Shown here: piece by piece, positions 54,062-63,597 of the stretch | Position numbering within the stretch: position 1 is the stretch's first letter | Layout of the letters: the number at the start of each line of letters is the position of its first letter | Assembly: GCF_025144665.1 (NCBI RefSeq) | Contig: NZ_CP102294.1 | Location: 62,001 to 126,000 of the forward strand | Source: Alistipes ihumii AP11 | Lineage (GTDB): Bacteria > Bacteroidota > Bacteroidia > Bacteroidales > Rikenellaceae | Direction: 5' to 3' | DNA: 64,000 nt | The notes under the pieces: model-generated | Databases searched by the model: none | What the model saw: only the letters and a program-made list of their open reading frames with translations | Told to the model about the DNA's origin: nothing | Program-made: the position numbers and the translations under genes

Positions 54062-54922
54062 ATGGAAGTATCTTTGAGCATAGACGACGCGACCTGTATC
54101 CGGTGCGGCCGATGCGTGCGGGTGTGTCCGTCGGTCATTTTCACGCAAGCCGCCCCGAAGCGGCCGATCGGCGTGCAGCACCCGAACACCTGCATCGTCT
54201 GCGGACATTGCGTCGCGGCTTGTCCGACCGGCTCGGTCCGGCACGGCGACTTTCCCGAGGAAAAAGTGCATCCCGTGGATCGCGGCGGGCTTCCCTCGCC
54301 CGAGCAGATGCTGGCGCTGTGCCGCTCCCGGCGCTCGAACCGCGCGTTCACATCGTCTCCCGTTCCCGAGCGGGCGCTCGGGATGATCGTCGAGGCGGCC
54401 CACCGCGCGCCGACGGCCAGCAATCTGCAACAGGTGGCGTTTACGCTGGTCACCGATCCGGATACGCTGAGGCGCATCACCGCCTTTACGGTCGAGACTT
54501 TCGCTTCGGTGGTCCGCAAGCTCGAGAATCCGCTGCTGAAGCCTTTGTTGAAAGTTTTTGTCGGCGGAGCTTACAGGTACCTGCCTAACTTTCACCGGCT
54601 GATCGGCGAGTACGGCGAGGGGCGCGATCTGATTCTGCGCGGTGCTACGGCGGTGCTGCTGATCCATACGCCCGACGGCTCGCGCTTCGGCTGTCAGGAT
54701 TCGAATCTGGCCTATCAGAACGCTTCGCTCATGGCCGAGAGCTTAGGGGTCAGCCAGTTCTACACGGGCTTCGTCTGCTCGGCCGCCGGACAGGCCGGAC
54801 ACGGTCTCGAGAAGCTGCTCGGAATCGACGGGAAGATCCATGCCGGCATGGCGATGGGCATGCCGGCTTTCCGGTTCCCCAACTACGTCGATCGCCGCGA
54901 GGTCGAGCTGCGCAGACTGTAA
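54062..54922 (+). CDS. Ferredoxin-nitroreductase fusion
   Basis: The 286-residue protein has two 4Fe-4S cluster motifs in the first 55 residues (CIRCGRCVRVCP and CIVCGHCVAACP). A nitroreductase (FMN) domain follows from about residue 80, with SRRSNRAFTSSPVP, EAAHRAPTASNLQ and a C-terminal GMAMGMPAFRFPNY. It probably moves electrons from ferredoxin-type clusters to FMN and then to a nitro- or quinone-like substrate. Such fusions are common in anaerobes. The substrate is unknown. Confidence 0.92.
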   Translation: MEVSLSIDDATCIRCGRCVRVCPSVIFTQAAPKRPIGVQHPNTCIVCGHCVAACPTGSVRHGDFPEEKVHPVDRGGLPSPEQMLALCRSRRSNRAFTSSPVPERALGMIVEAAHRAPTASNLQQVAFTLVTDPDTLRRITAFTVETFASVVRKLENPLLKPLLKVFVGGAYRYLPNFHRLIGEYGEGRDLILRGATAVLLIHTPDGSRFGCQDSNLAYQNASLMAESLGVSQFYTGFVCSAAGQAGHGLEKLLGIDGKIHAGMAMGMPAFRFPNYVDRREVELRRL

Positions 54923-55024
54923 GTTTGCCTGTGTCCGAGATCTTTTTGTTCGGGACATGCGTCCCCCGACGGCTTGCGGGCTATCGGTGGCGTGCGATGC
55001 TTATGCTATTAGAAATAAGTGTAT

Positions 55025-56598
55025 TTAATTATCTTTTAATAGAATTTCAACGATGTATTGTTTAGTAAGTTCTGTGGCTTTACGGCCAAACCAGAAATTT
55101 CTGTTATTCTCGTTACCCATCAATTTGGCTCTTCTCTTTATTTCATCAACGAATTCATCGGTGAATACCTCGGTCAATGGAGCGGCTTGCGGTTCATTGT
55201 CCAATGGATGCAAAAATAAATAGCCGTCAAAATTGTCTGCATAACTGCCGGTCATTATATTGTATTTGATTTCATGGATCCCGTCAAAGGGTTCATCACC
55301 GAAAGGAGAATTTTCCAGTTCGAATCCAATCGGACGGTTTCCATTTAGTTCGAAGGCTTTGTCAAAAATACCTCCTCGAAGCAAAGATTTGTTATTGCCA
55401 TTGTTATCACTGGAAAGAACATGTTGAAAAACACAGAAAACATTCTTATCTCCCAGTATTTTCGCAAGTTGTGCTCCTGCGGATTCGAAAGCGGTTTTGT
55501 TATGAGCAGAAGAACCGATTCCCTTTTGTTCGGATTTGTATGCATGTCCACAACCGACAAGGAATAAATTGCCACGATGATCATCCGATGAAAGGATCGT
55601 CTTGGATATGATATGAGCCATATGTGCGTTTCTGTCTTCCTGTTCTTTCCATTCTTCAGACTTTGTTAATTTAGAGTACGGCAACTGATAATCGGCCAAT
55701 ATGACTTTAATCTTTTTAGTCGCCGGCAGATTCATATTGATACGCCGTAAATCACAGATAAATTCAAATTCTCCTTTATCCCACCATCCGAGAGGCTGTT
55801 CTTCTCTGAATATTTCCAGAATTATTTCTTGCTTAAGCGTTTCAGATGCCATAAATTCATCCATTTTGGACTGACACCACGAAGGAAGTTCCAAAAATAC
55901 TGTTCCCACTTTATGTGCAAAATCAGGCATTGCAATAAGCCGCTTGAGCATATCCCATGAAACCTTTCTTCTGTGATACTCACCATTTATCACGAGTTTG
56001 TGAGATTCGAGTTGGTGGAGAAGAAACTCTTCGGGAGACTGCCTGATTGCAGATATAAAGTCATAGAATGGCTTGACATTGGATGGCTTTTGTTTAATCA
56101 GAGCTATACGGGGAATATTGGCATATTGGATGGGTAAGTCTTTTATAACTATATCCAAAACCTCATCTTCGGTAGATGCCAGATTTTGACCGCCATTTAC
56201 CCATTTCCCATCTTCAATCCAGCAGTAATTGATAAAAAACAGATTATCCGATTCATTGTATGAGATAACCGATGCTGCGGAATCACAATAAGTTATAATG
56301 CCTTTGATCTGTTCGTTTAAGATATATTGTTTGGTATGATCGCTAATGTCCTCGTCTGGACGGTTTTGTGAAAGGTTAAATTGAAAGGTTGAAATGGCTG
56401 ATCAGTATTTTGGTTTGCCGTTAATGCGAATCCAAGTCCTTGATAAATAGTTATTAAGCGGGCTGGACAGATTTATAGAGTCTAGCTTGAAGTCCTTGAT
56501 GCTTTTATTTATTTTTACTATCGCAAAACCGGCCGGGAGTTGACAGTAGATCGGAATCGTAAAGACCCCTAATAATAAAGAAAGAAGGATTTTTTCAT
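55025..56598 (-). pseudogene. Broken gene for an exported TraB/ChaN/EreA-like protein
   Basis: The intact frame (55025-56158, 377 codons if TTG is read as start) is only the C-terminal part. In the same frame coding potential continues upstream to a TGA at 56402-56404, and beyond it to a signal-peptide-like start. Around the TGA the reading is KPKY-stop-SAIST, where a TGG to TGA change is likely. The ATG at 56598 (MKK) is one base out of frame with the signal sequence ILLSLLLGVFTIPIYC because the A-run holds six A; seven would restore it. Restored length is about 524 residues. NGEYHRR and LVGCGHAYKS resemble the metal-binding motifs of the TraB/ChaN/erythromycin-esterase superfamily; this is a weak assignment. 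The gene is AT-rich, foreign to its surroundings. Confidence 0.72.
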
Positions 56599-57421
56599 AT
56601 TTTGAAAACAGATATTACCCGTTGGCGTTCTCCGTATGCACGACCTGTATGCAATATTCAAAAATATCTCGATACCTGCAAACGGATTTGCAGGTAATTT
56701 GGTCAATGAGCGAGGAAATTTATCCCGGTTGGGTGTCCTCCCCGGATTTTCTGCGTCGGAAGCGGCACTCTCGGTATGGCTTCCGAATCTATGGGCATTG
56801 ATAGACTGTTCAATTGCGAGAGTATCAGTCTGAGATTCTTCGTTTGATATCTCGTCGGCAATATAATTGACGGACGAAAATTCACGGCATTTCTTTGTGC
56901 TGCCATTCGCAAAAAGATAGCAGAAAATACGGATGGTGGTGAAGATTACTTCCGTACTAATAGAAATCGGTCGCCCTGTTCGCGCCGCAATTTTCTCTTG
57001 CGTCCGGAGGCATGGAAAGCGCCGGAAGATGCCGTCGCTGTCATTTCCGTCGTCGGAGACCGGTACGATGCCGGGCAGCAGCGGCAGGCTGCTAAAGAAT
57101 CTGTAAAAAGGGTAGTATTATCCGGAATCGGTCTACCGTCCGGACGGAATGCGCCCTTATCTTTGCATAGAAGAAAATAGCGGAAGGTATTGCGTTATCG
57201 CCGCATGATGCCGGTGTCGGCCGCGCCGGCTTCTGTCGGTCGGACGATCGGGGGCGGATGGGTGTTGTGTGGCATTGCAAAAGCGCGACCCTTGTGCGAG
57301 GTTGGCGGAACGGACGATGACTGCGCTCGAATGTGTGTCTGTGCGGGGACGATTCGTACCGGCTGAAACTGAAAATGCGGGGCGAAGGATATTGTATGAA
57401 TAATGTTTAAATAGGATAACT
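56599..57421. other. Intergenic region, 823 bases, with palindrome and candidate promoter
   Basis: The left half (to about 56990) is AT-richer and may be gene debris, but I could not identify a protein. A 10-bp perfect palindrome arm pair (56673-56682 with 56687-56696, loop CGGA) could be a hairpin or an operator. The right half is GC-rich. TATCTTTG at 57158-57165 is a candidate promoter for the hydrolase gene, leaving a 250-base leader. Confidence 0.45.
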
Positions 57422-58483
57422 ATGAGGATACAAGCAATCGTCATGCTGACATTACTGACCTTGACGCATGTCGCGGCGCAAGAAACAACTGTTAAATCGA
57501 CGGATATGGAGGCATTGGAATTGACGCGGGAGTGGGACAAGACATTTCCGCAGAGCGATCGGGTGGAGCATTCGAAAGTCACGTTCCACAATCGCTACGG
57601 CATTACGCTTGCCGCAGACCTTTATAAGCCGAAAAACGGACGGGAGCCTTTGGCTGCCGTCGCTGTCAGCGGTCCTTACGGGGCGGTGAAAGAGCAGGTG
57701 TCGGGCCGCTATGCCCAGACTCTTGCCGAGCAGGGCTTTCTGACCATCGCTTTCGATCCTTCCTATTATGGCGAAAGCGGCGGTACGCCGCGTTATCTCA
57801 CGTCGCCCGAAATCAGTACGGAGGATTTCAGCGCGGCGGTCGACTATCTCTCGACCCGTGAGGACGTCGATCCGGAACGTATCGGAATCTTAGGCATCTG
57901 CGGCTGGGGCGGGTTCGCGCTCAATGCCGCGGCCAACGATCCGCGCGTCAAAGCTACCGTAACCTCTACCATGTACGACATGAGCCGCGTGAATGCCGAC
58001 GGATATTTCGACGCCATGAGCGCCGATGACCGTTACGAGCTGCGCGAACGGCTCAACGCTCAGCGCACAGAAGACTACCGCAACGGCAGTTACAAACTCA
58101 ACGGCGGCGTAGTCGATCCGGTTCCCGAGGACGCTCCGCTTTTCGTGCGTCAGTATCACGACTATTACAAGACTGCGAGAGGCTATCACCGCCGCTCTCC
58201 GAACTCCAACGGAGGAATCACCGAAACCAGCGCCCTGTCGTTCATCAACATGCCGATTCTTTCCTATATCGGGGAGATCCGCAGCCCCGTGCTGCTGGTT
58301 CACGGCGAGAAGGCTCACTCCCGATATTTCAGCGAGGATGCGTACAAGAGGCTGACCGGAGACAACAAGGAACTGCTGATTGTTCCCGGAGCCAACCATG
58401 TCGATCTGTACGACAATCCGGATGCGATACCGTTCGACAGGATAGACGAATTTTTCCGGAAATATTTAATGGATAAGAGATAA
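57422..58483 (+). CDS. Exported alpha/beta hydrolase, dienelactone-hydrolase-like
   Basis: The 353-residue product has a signal peptide (about 19 residues, ending VAAQE) and an alpha/beta hydrolase fold. The nucleophile elbow GICGWGG has Cys in place of Ser, as in dienelactone-hydrolase and YcjY-like proteins. YGESGGTPRY lies before it, the Asp is expected near LLVHGEKAHS, and the His lies in GANHVDLYD near residue 325. It is the first gene of the redox cluster running to the window end. Substrate unknown; lactones or esters are likely. Confidence 0.88.
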   Translation: MRIQAIVMLTLLTLTHVAAQETTVKSTDMEALELTREWDKTFPQSDRVEHSKVTFHNRYGITLAADLYKPKNGREPLAAVAVSGPYGAVKEQVSGRYAQTLAEQGFLTIAFDPSYYGESGGTPRYLTSPEISTEDFSAAVDYLSTREDVDPERIGILGICGWGGFALNAAANDPRVKATVTSTMYDMSRVNADGYFDAMSADDRYELRERLNAQRTEDYRNGSYKLNGGVVDPVPEDAPLFVRQYHDYYKTARGYHRRSPNSNGGITETSALSFINMPILSYIGEIRSPVLLVHGEKAHSRYFSEDAYKRLTGDNKELLIVPGANHVDLYDNPDAIPFDRIDEFFRKYLMDKR

Positions 58484-58493
58484 ACCGTCGCAC

Positions 58494-58954
58494 ATGGATC
58501 GCAGAAACTTTCTGAAAACGGCATCGGATTTCGGCCGCCTGCCGCCGAATACGAAAGAGTCGTTTCGACTGCCGATCAGCTCGAAGTAGCATTCCCAAGT
58601 CCGGCAGACCGAGGCGGTGCGGGTCGCGATACAGATGGAGGCGTAGAGACCTTTGGCCGAGGAACGGATTGTTTGCGGACGAAACGTTGACAGGAATCGG
58701 TCGGTAAATACGGACCGGTCGACGGCGCAGGTCGTGCTGCGATGGCATTGGCGGCGCGGAGTCGTCGCCATTCCCAAGACGGTGTATCGGCGGCGAATAG
58801 GGGAGAACTTCGGAATAGGGGATTTTACGCTTGCGGCAGAGATATGGCTGCTATCGCGGCGATGGACGCCGGCCGTAGCTTGATCCTCGATCGGCGTGTC
58901 TCCTCTGAGGTGGAACGATTGTATGATGTTGAATGTAAAATGGATGACCGATGA
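58494..58954 (+). pseudogene. Aldo/keto reductase pseudogene
   Basis: The remnant starts with a twin-arginine-like N-terminus (MDRRNFLKTA) that stops at 58587-58589. AKR sequence follows in pieces: QLEV (58577-58588), then HSQVRQTEAVRVAIQMEA in another frame after one extra base near 58589. A TAG at 58644-58646 stands where Trp is usual (QMEA-stop-RPLAEE). Then comes [18 protein letters not shown], the AKR C-terminal signature, and a further one-base loss near 58840 before [14 protein letters not shown]. The central NADPH-barrel part is deleted. Family identity is clear from the C-terminus; the gene cannot make a working enzyme. Its last frame ends at the ATGA of the next gene. Confidence 0.85.
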
Positions 58955-60003
58955 AAAAGTTATTGTGGATTCCGCTGTTGTCGGTTGCTCTGCTGTCTAT
59001 GGCGGCCTGCGGCGGAGATGGCGGCGAGCCGTTTGCGCCGGGACAGTCCGGAGCGTCCGAACGACCGGACGAAGAAAACGGCGATAAACCCGATACGCCG
59101 GCACTCGGCGATAGCGGACGCTATTTGGTGCTTTATGCCTCGCGCACGGGCAACACCGAACGTGTGGCGCAACGGATTCAGGCGACACTCGATTGCGATA
59201 TGCTTGAAGTGGAGCCGCAGGAGCCTTACGATAACGATTATAACGCTATGCTGGAACGAGCGCAGGAAGAGCTGGCGGCTATCCGTCAGGGCAATTTTCC
59301 GCCTGTCAAAACCTCGATGGAGAATTTTGACGATTACGACATCGTATTCGTCGGTTATCCGATCTGGTACGGCAGCATGGCGACACCGATGCAGACGTTC
59401 CTGCACACCCATGCCTCGAAACTTGCCGGAAAACGAATCGCATTGTTCGCCACCAGCGGCAGCAGCGGCATTTCCGCTTCGGTCAGCGAGGCCCGCAGTC
59501 TTTGCCCCGATGCGACGATCATCGACCGAACCCTGTTGCTGACTTCTGAGAGTCTGTCGCAAATGGCGACACGTGTTCCGGTATGGCTCGACGAAATCGG
59601 GGTGAGCCGGGAAGAACCGGAAGAACCCGATACTCCGGCCGCAACCTCCCTGAAAGTGAACATCACGGTCGGCGACCGCACGATTACCGCCACGCTGGAA
59701 GATAATGTCGCCACGCGGGATTTCCTTTCCCGTCTTCCGTTGGAGGCCACGCTGGAAGGTTACAACAATACGACCGAGAAAATCTTCTATCCTTCTCCGG
59801 CCCTTCCGACTGAAGGCGTAACGCGCGGTTGCGCCCCTATGCCCGGAGACATCACGATCTATGCGCCGTGGGGCAACGTGGCGATTTTCTGCAAGAACTG
59901 GTCATACAGTAACGATCTGATTAAAATAGGCCGTATCGACGGCGACGGTATCGAGGTCCTGAATGTCGGTGGCGACATCCGAGTGAAATTTGAAAGAGAG
60001 TAA
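58951..60003 (+). CDS. Flavodoxin/cyclophilin-like domain lipoprotein
   Basis: The 350-residue protein has a signal sequence with a likely lipobox Cys (LLSMAAC, Cys20) and a Gly/Pro/Asp-rich linker. A flavodoxin domain (about 55-215) follows with the FMN phosphate loop ASRTGNTERVAQRI and the aromatic isoalloxazine loop YPIWYGSMATPMQTFL. The last 115 residues form a cyclophilin-like (DUF369-type) domain, with GCAPMPGDITIYAPWGNVAIF. Flavodoxins are normally cytoplasmic; here the protein should sit in the periplasm or on a membrane. It overlaps the end of the AKR pseudogene. Function is inferred as extracytoplasmic electron transfer. Confidence 0.88.
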   Translation: MKKLLWIPLLSVALLSMAACGGDGGEPFAPGQSGASERPDEENGDKPDTPALGDSGRYLVLYASRTGNTERVAQRIQATLDCDMLEVEPQEPYDNDYNAMLERAQEELAAIRQGNFPPVKTSMENFDDYDIVFVGYPIWYGSMATPMQTFLHTHASKLAGKRIALFATSGSSGISASVSEARSLCPDATIIDRTLLLTSESLSQMATRVPVWLDEIGVSREEPEEPDTPAATSLKVNITVGDRTITATLEDNVATRDFLSRLPLEATLEGYNNTTEKIFYPSPALPTEGVTRGCAPMPGDITIYAPWGNVAIFCKNWSYSNDLIKIGRIDGDGIEVLNVGGDIRVKFERE

Positions 60004-60004
60004 T

Positions 60005-60577
60005 ATGACGACAAAAGATTTCAAAGAATACGTGAAGACGGGGCAAGCTCTCGACACGGAGGAAATCCATCGTTTTATGGACGAAATGAGCGACGAGGCG
60101 CGTCGTATTACGTTCCGGTTGAATACGGCTTATCGTACGCCAGACGAAGTGCGCGAATTGCTTTCCGAGTTGTTCGGTTATGAAGTACCGCAATCGCTTC
60201 GCGTTTTCCCTCCGCTTTATGCGGATTTCGGGAAAAACATCGCCGTAGGCGAGCATGTATTCATCAATGCCTGCTGCCATTTTCAGGATCACGGCGGAGT
60301 CACGATAGGCGACGGTTGCCAGATCGGGCATAATGTGGTCTTTGCCACGCTCAATCACGGGCTTGCACCCGAAGAACGCAGCCATACTTATCCCGCACCC
60401 ATCGTGCTGGGCGAGAACGTATGGGTAGGCTCGAACGCGACCATTCTGCAAGGCGTGACCATCGGTGACAATGCCGTTGTTGCGGCAGGAGCGGTCGTAA
60501 CGAAAGATGTGATGGCAAATACTGTCGTCGGAGGCGTTCCGGCAAAGTTTATCAAAAATATCGACGACAAGAAATAA
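60005..60577 (+). CDS. Hexapeptide-repeat (maltose/galactoside-type) O-acetyltransferase
   Basis: The 190-residue protein has the maltose-acetyltransferase-type N-terminal helices and a left-handed beta-helix of hexapeptide repeats: VFINACCHFQDHGGVTIGDGCQIGHNVVFATLNHG (catalytic His in LNHG near residue 120), then VWVGSNATILQGVTIGDNAVVAAGAVVTKDV. It transfers acetyl from acetyl-CoA to a sugar or similar hydroxyl in the cytoplasm. ATG 60005 overlaps nothing and lies one base after the previous stop; the TTG at 59990 would overlap. Confidence 0.92.
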   Translation: MTTKDFKEYVKTGQALDTEEIHRFMDEMSDEARRITFRLNTAYRTPDEVRELLSELFGYEVPQSLRVFPPLYADFGKNIAVGEHVFINACCHFQDHGGVTIGDGCQIGHNVVFATLNHGLAPEERSHTYPAPIVLGENVWVGSNATILQGVTIGDNAVVAAGAVVTKDVMANTVVGGVPAKFIKNIDDKK

Positions 60578-60596
60578 CTTTAAAACGAATTGATAT

Positions 60597-61763
60597 ATGT
60601 TAGGCGATTTCACTTTTCACAACCCTACGAAACTATACTTCGGGGAAAATTCATTGGAGAATTTGAGTAAAGAACTGGGCAAGTACGGAGAAAAAGTCAT
60701 GCTGGTGTACGGCGGCGGTTCCATCCGCAAAAACGGTATTTACGATGCGGTACAGGCGGAACTCCGCAAAGCGGGAAAACAGACGGTCGAATTGTCGGGC
60801 GTCATGCCCAATCCCACGATCGAAAAGGTCATGGAGGGCGTGGCACTTGCCAGGAAAGAGGCGGTGGATTTTATCCTTGCCGTCGGCGGCGGTTCCGTCT
60901 GCGACTATGGCAAGGCGGTAGCCGGTTCCGCCTACTGCGAACAGGACCCGTGGGAGTATTATTTCAACAATTTCGGAGAAATGACCTGTCGCTGGATTCC
61001 TGTCGGCTGCGTGCTCACGATGGCGGGAACGGGATCGGAAATGGACAGTTGTTCCGTCATCTCCAAGCACAGCGAGAACCGGAAGAAGTTCTATTACTTC
61101 CGCAATCCCGATTTCTCCATTCTCAACCCCGTTTACACCTATACCGTTCCCAAGCATCATACGGTGGCCGGTATTTACGACATCATGTCGCATATTCAGG
61201 AACAATACCTTTCGGGGACGGACGACAATACGACCGACTACATCGCCGAAGGGCTGATACGCTCCCTTGTTGTCAGTTCCCGGAAAGTGCTCGGCAATCC
61301 GGAGGATTACGAAGCGCGCAGCAACATCATGTGGACCGCGACATGGGCTTTGAACGGGCTTCTCGCCTGCGGGAAGCCCACCGACTGGATGGTACACATG
61401 CTGGGGCAGGCTGTTGCCGCCTATACCGACGCAACGCACGGACACACGCTCTCGGCTGTCAGCGGGGCTTATTACCGTCTGCTCATCGAGCGTTCCGAAG
61501 ATGCGGCGAAAAAATTCCGCCGACTGGCAACCTCCGTGTGGGATATTGTTCCCGCCGGAAAGACGGACAAGGAAATCGCATCGGAAGGGCTCGCACGGAT
61601 GGAGGACTGGATGCGGGAACTGGGACTGGCAATGGACATCACGGCCTGCGGTGCCGATCCGTCGCAACTCGAAGGTATGGCCGATGCATGCCCTATCAAC
61701 GAAACCGGTTATGTTGTCCTTACTCGTGAGGATGTGATCGATGTGTTACGTCAAAGTCTTTAA
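60597..61763 (+). CDS. Iron-containing alcohol dehydrogenase (YqhD/BDH-like)
   Basis: The 388-residue enzyme reduces aldehydes to alcohols with NAD(P)H. Landmarks: FHNPTKLYFGEN at the start, VYGGGSIRKNGIYD, the nucleotide loop AVGGGSVCDYGKA near residue 100, CVLTMAGTGSEMD near 140, and metal ligands Asp/His in GIYDIMSHIQEQY near 200 with later His in WMVHMLGQ and ATHGHTLS. It is the butanol-dehydrogenase/YqhD branch. It has no signal peptide, unlike most of its cluster neighbours. Confidence 0.94.
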   Translation: MLGDFTFHNPTKLYFGENSLENLSKELGKYGEKVMLVYGGGSIRKNGIYDAVQAELRKAGKQTVELSGVMPNPTIEKVMEGVALARKEAVDFILAVGGGSVCDYGKAVAGSAYCEQDPWEYYFNNFGEMTCRWIPVGCVLTMAGTGSEMDSCSVISKHSENRKKFYYFRNPDFSILNPVYTYTVPKHHTVAGIYDIMSHIQEQYLSGTDDNTTDYIAEGLIRSLVVSSRKVLGNPEDYEARSNIMWTATWALNGLLACGKPTDWMVHMLGQAVAAYTDATHGHTLSAVSGAYYRLLIERSEDAAKKFRRLATSVWDIVPAGKTDKEIASEGLARMEDWMRELGLAMDITACGADPSQLEGMADACPINETGYVVLTREDVIDVLRQSL

Positions 61764-61776
61764 TACAATTTTGAGG

Positions 61777-62772
61777 ATGAGAAAATCGATATCGACCATC
61801 TTGTCCCTCTCTCTTTTATTGTCGTGCAATACGCAACCGGCAAAGGAGATAAACAAACAAAACGGCACGGAAATGGGAAAGAAAAATATCGGAAGCCTGC
61901 TTGCTCTCTATCCCAAACCGATGACGGTCGTCGGTGCGGAGGTCGAGGGCAAGGTGAACTGGCTCGTCGTGGGGCATACGGGCATTATCGGTCACGACCG
62001 GATTCTCGTGAGCATGAGCAAAAACCATTATACCAATCAAGGGATAAAAGATTCCAAAAAACTTTCTATCAACCTTGTCGGTCGAGAAATGCTGCCGAAA
62101 GCCGACTATGTGGGCAGCGTGAGCGGCGCATCGGTCGATAAATCAAACATATTCGAATACCATTGGGGCGAGAACGGCACGCCCGTAATCGACGCGTCGC
62201 CGCTGACGATGGAATGCGATGTGGTGGATATTTACGAAACGGACGGATTCGACAATTTCATCTGCTCCGTTGCCAACACCTATGCCGCTCCCGAAGTGCT
62301 CGACAGTGCCGGCAGACTCGACTATACGCGGTTGAAACCCGTGCTGTTCGAGTTTCCGACTTATTCTTACCTCGCTACGGGAGAGGTGATCGGCAAATGT
62401 CTGAATCTGGGCAAGGCGCCGGGCATGTGCGTCAAAGAATCCATGACGGCCGACGGTATCGTGCGCCTGTCGAAAATCGAGGTTTATCCGCAGCATCTCG
62501 ACGAGTACATGAAATACGCAACCGAGGTGGGCGAAGTCTCCCTGCGTACCGAACCGGGCGTATTGACAATGTACGCAGTCAGTGAAAAGGAAAACCCTTG
62601 CAAGGTAACCATTCTTGAGACCTATGCGAGCCGTGAAGCATACGAGAAGCACATCGCCTCGGAGCATTTCCAAAAATACAAACAGGGGACGCTGCACATG
62701 GTCAAGTCATTGGTGCTGTCCGACCAGACGCCGCTCAACCCCGCAAACCGAATCAATAATTTCATTCAGTAA
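61777..62772 (+). CDS. Lipoprotein with flavin-reductase-like and ABM domains
   Basis: The 331-residue product begins MRKSISTILSLSLLLSC, a lipobox (Cys17). A flavin-reductase-like FMN-binding split barrel follows (about 35-215), with YPKPMTVVGAEVEGKVNWLVV and SKNHYTNQGIKDSKKLSINLVG. The C-terminal 90 residues are an antibiotic-biosynthesis-monooxygenase (ABM) type ferredoxin-like domain (RLSKIEVYPQHLDEYMKYA ... ILETYASREAYEKHI). ATG 61777 was preferred over 61741, which would overlap the dehydrogenase. FMN binding outside the cytoplasm is unusual and matches the other exported members here. Confidence 0.86.
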   Translation: MRKSISTILSLSLLLSCNTQPAKEINKQNGTEMGKKNIGSLLALYPKPMTVVGAEVEGKVNWLVVGHTGIIGHDRILVSMSKNHYTNQGIKDSKKLSINLVGREMLPKADYVGSVSGASVDKSNIFEYHWGENGTPVIDASPLTMECDVVDIYETDGFDNFICSVANTYAAPEVLDSAGRLDYTRLKPVLFEFPTYSYLATGEVIGKCLNLGKAPGMCVKESMTADGIVRLSKIEVYPQHLDEYMKYATEVGEVSLRTEPGVLTMYAVSEKENPCKVTILETYASREAYEKHIASEHFQKYKQGTLHMVKSLVLSDQTPLNPANRINNFIQ

Positions 62773-62778
62773 GGAATA

Positions 62779-63597
62779 ATGAACCGAATCATTTTAATCT
62801 CAATATTCAGCATTCTGACATTCAATGTTATGGCACAGGAAAAGATAGTACAGACAGCAGGGCGCGACCAATTAGGCGAGTTCGCTCCCAAGTTTGCGGA
62901 ACTCAACGACGACGTTCTTTTCGGCGAGGTATGGAGCCGCACCGACAAGCTCGGTCTTCGCGACCGCAGCTTGGTAACGATTACCTCTCTTATCAGTCAA
63001 GGTATCACAGACAACTCGCTAATATATCATTTGCAGTCGGCGAAGAACAACGGCATCACCCGCACCGAAATCGCCGAAATCATCACGCATATCGGTTTTT
63101 ACGCGGGTTGGCCGAAGGCATGGGCGGCATTCCGTCTGGCCAAAGACGTATGGGCGGAAGAGACGACCGGCGAGGATGCCAAGGCGGCATTCCAACGTGA
63201 AATGATTTTCCCCATCGGCGAACCCAACACGGCGTATGCCAAGTATTTCACCGGCAACAGTTACCTCGCACCGGTTTCGCGTGAGCAGGTGAATATTTCC
63301 AACGTGACTTTCGAGCCTCGCTGCCGCAACAACTGGCATATTCATAAAGCCGCGAAAGGCGGCGGGCAGATGCTTATCGGTGTGGCCGGGCGCGGCTGGT
63401 ATCAGGAAGAGGGCAAACCGGCGGTAGAGATTCTCCCCGGCACGGTCATCCACATTCCTGCCGGCGTAAAGCACTGGCACGGTGCGGCAGCCGACAGCTG
63501 GTTCGCGCATCTCGCATTCGAGATTGCAGGCGAGAACGCTTCCAACGAGTGGCTGGAGCCGGTTACGGATGAGGAATACGATCGGCTTCAAAAATGA
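62779..63597 (+). CDS. Exported carboxymuconolactone-decarboxylase/cupin fusion
   Basis: The 272-residue protein has a signal peptide (about 19 residues, ending VMAQE). A CMD/AhpD-like domain (about 30-130) has no CxxC active pair, so it is not an AhpD-type disulphide reductase. A cupin domain (about 155-265) follows with the metal His pattern NNWHIHKAAKGGG and VKHWHGAAADSWF. The gene starts six bases after the preceding stop, and its own stop overlaps the ATG of the next flavodoxin (ATGA). Its reaction is unknown. Confidence 0.9.
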   Translation: MNRIILISIFSILTFNVMAQEKIVQTAGRDQLGEFAPKFAELNDDVLFGEVWSRTDKLGLRDRSLVTITSLISQGITDNSLIYHLQSAKNNGITRTEIAEIITHIGFYAGWPKAWAAFRLAKDVWAEETTGEDAKAAFQREMIFPIGEPNTAYAKYFTGNSYLAPVSREQVNISNVTFEPRCRNNWHIHKAAKGGGQMLIGVAGRGWYQEEGKPAVEILPGTVIHIPAGVKHWHGAAADSWFAHLAFEIAGENASNEWLEPVTDEEYDRLQK

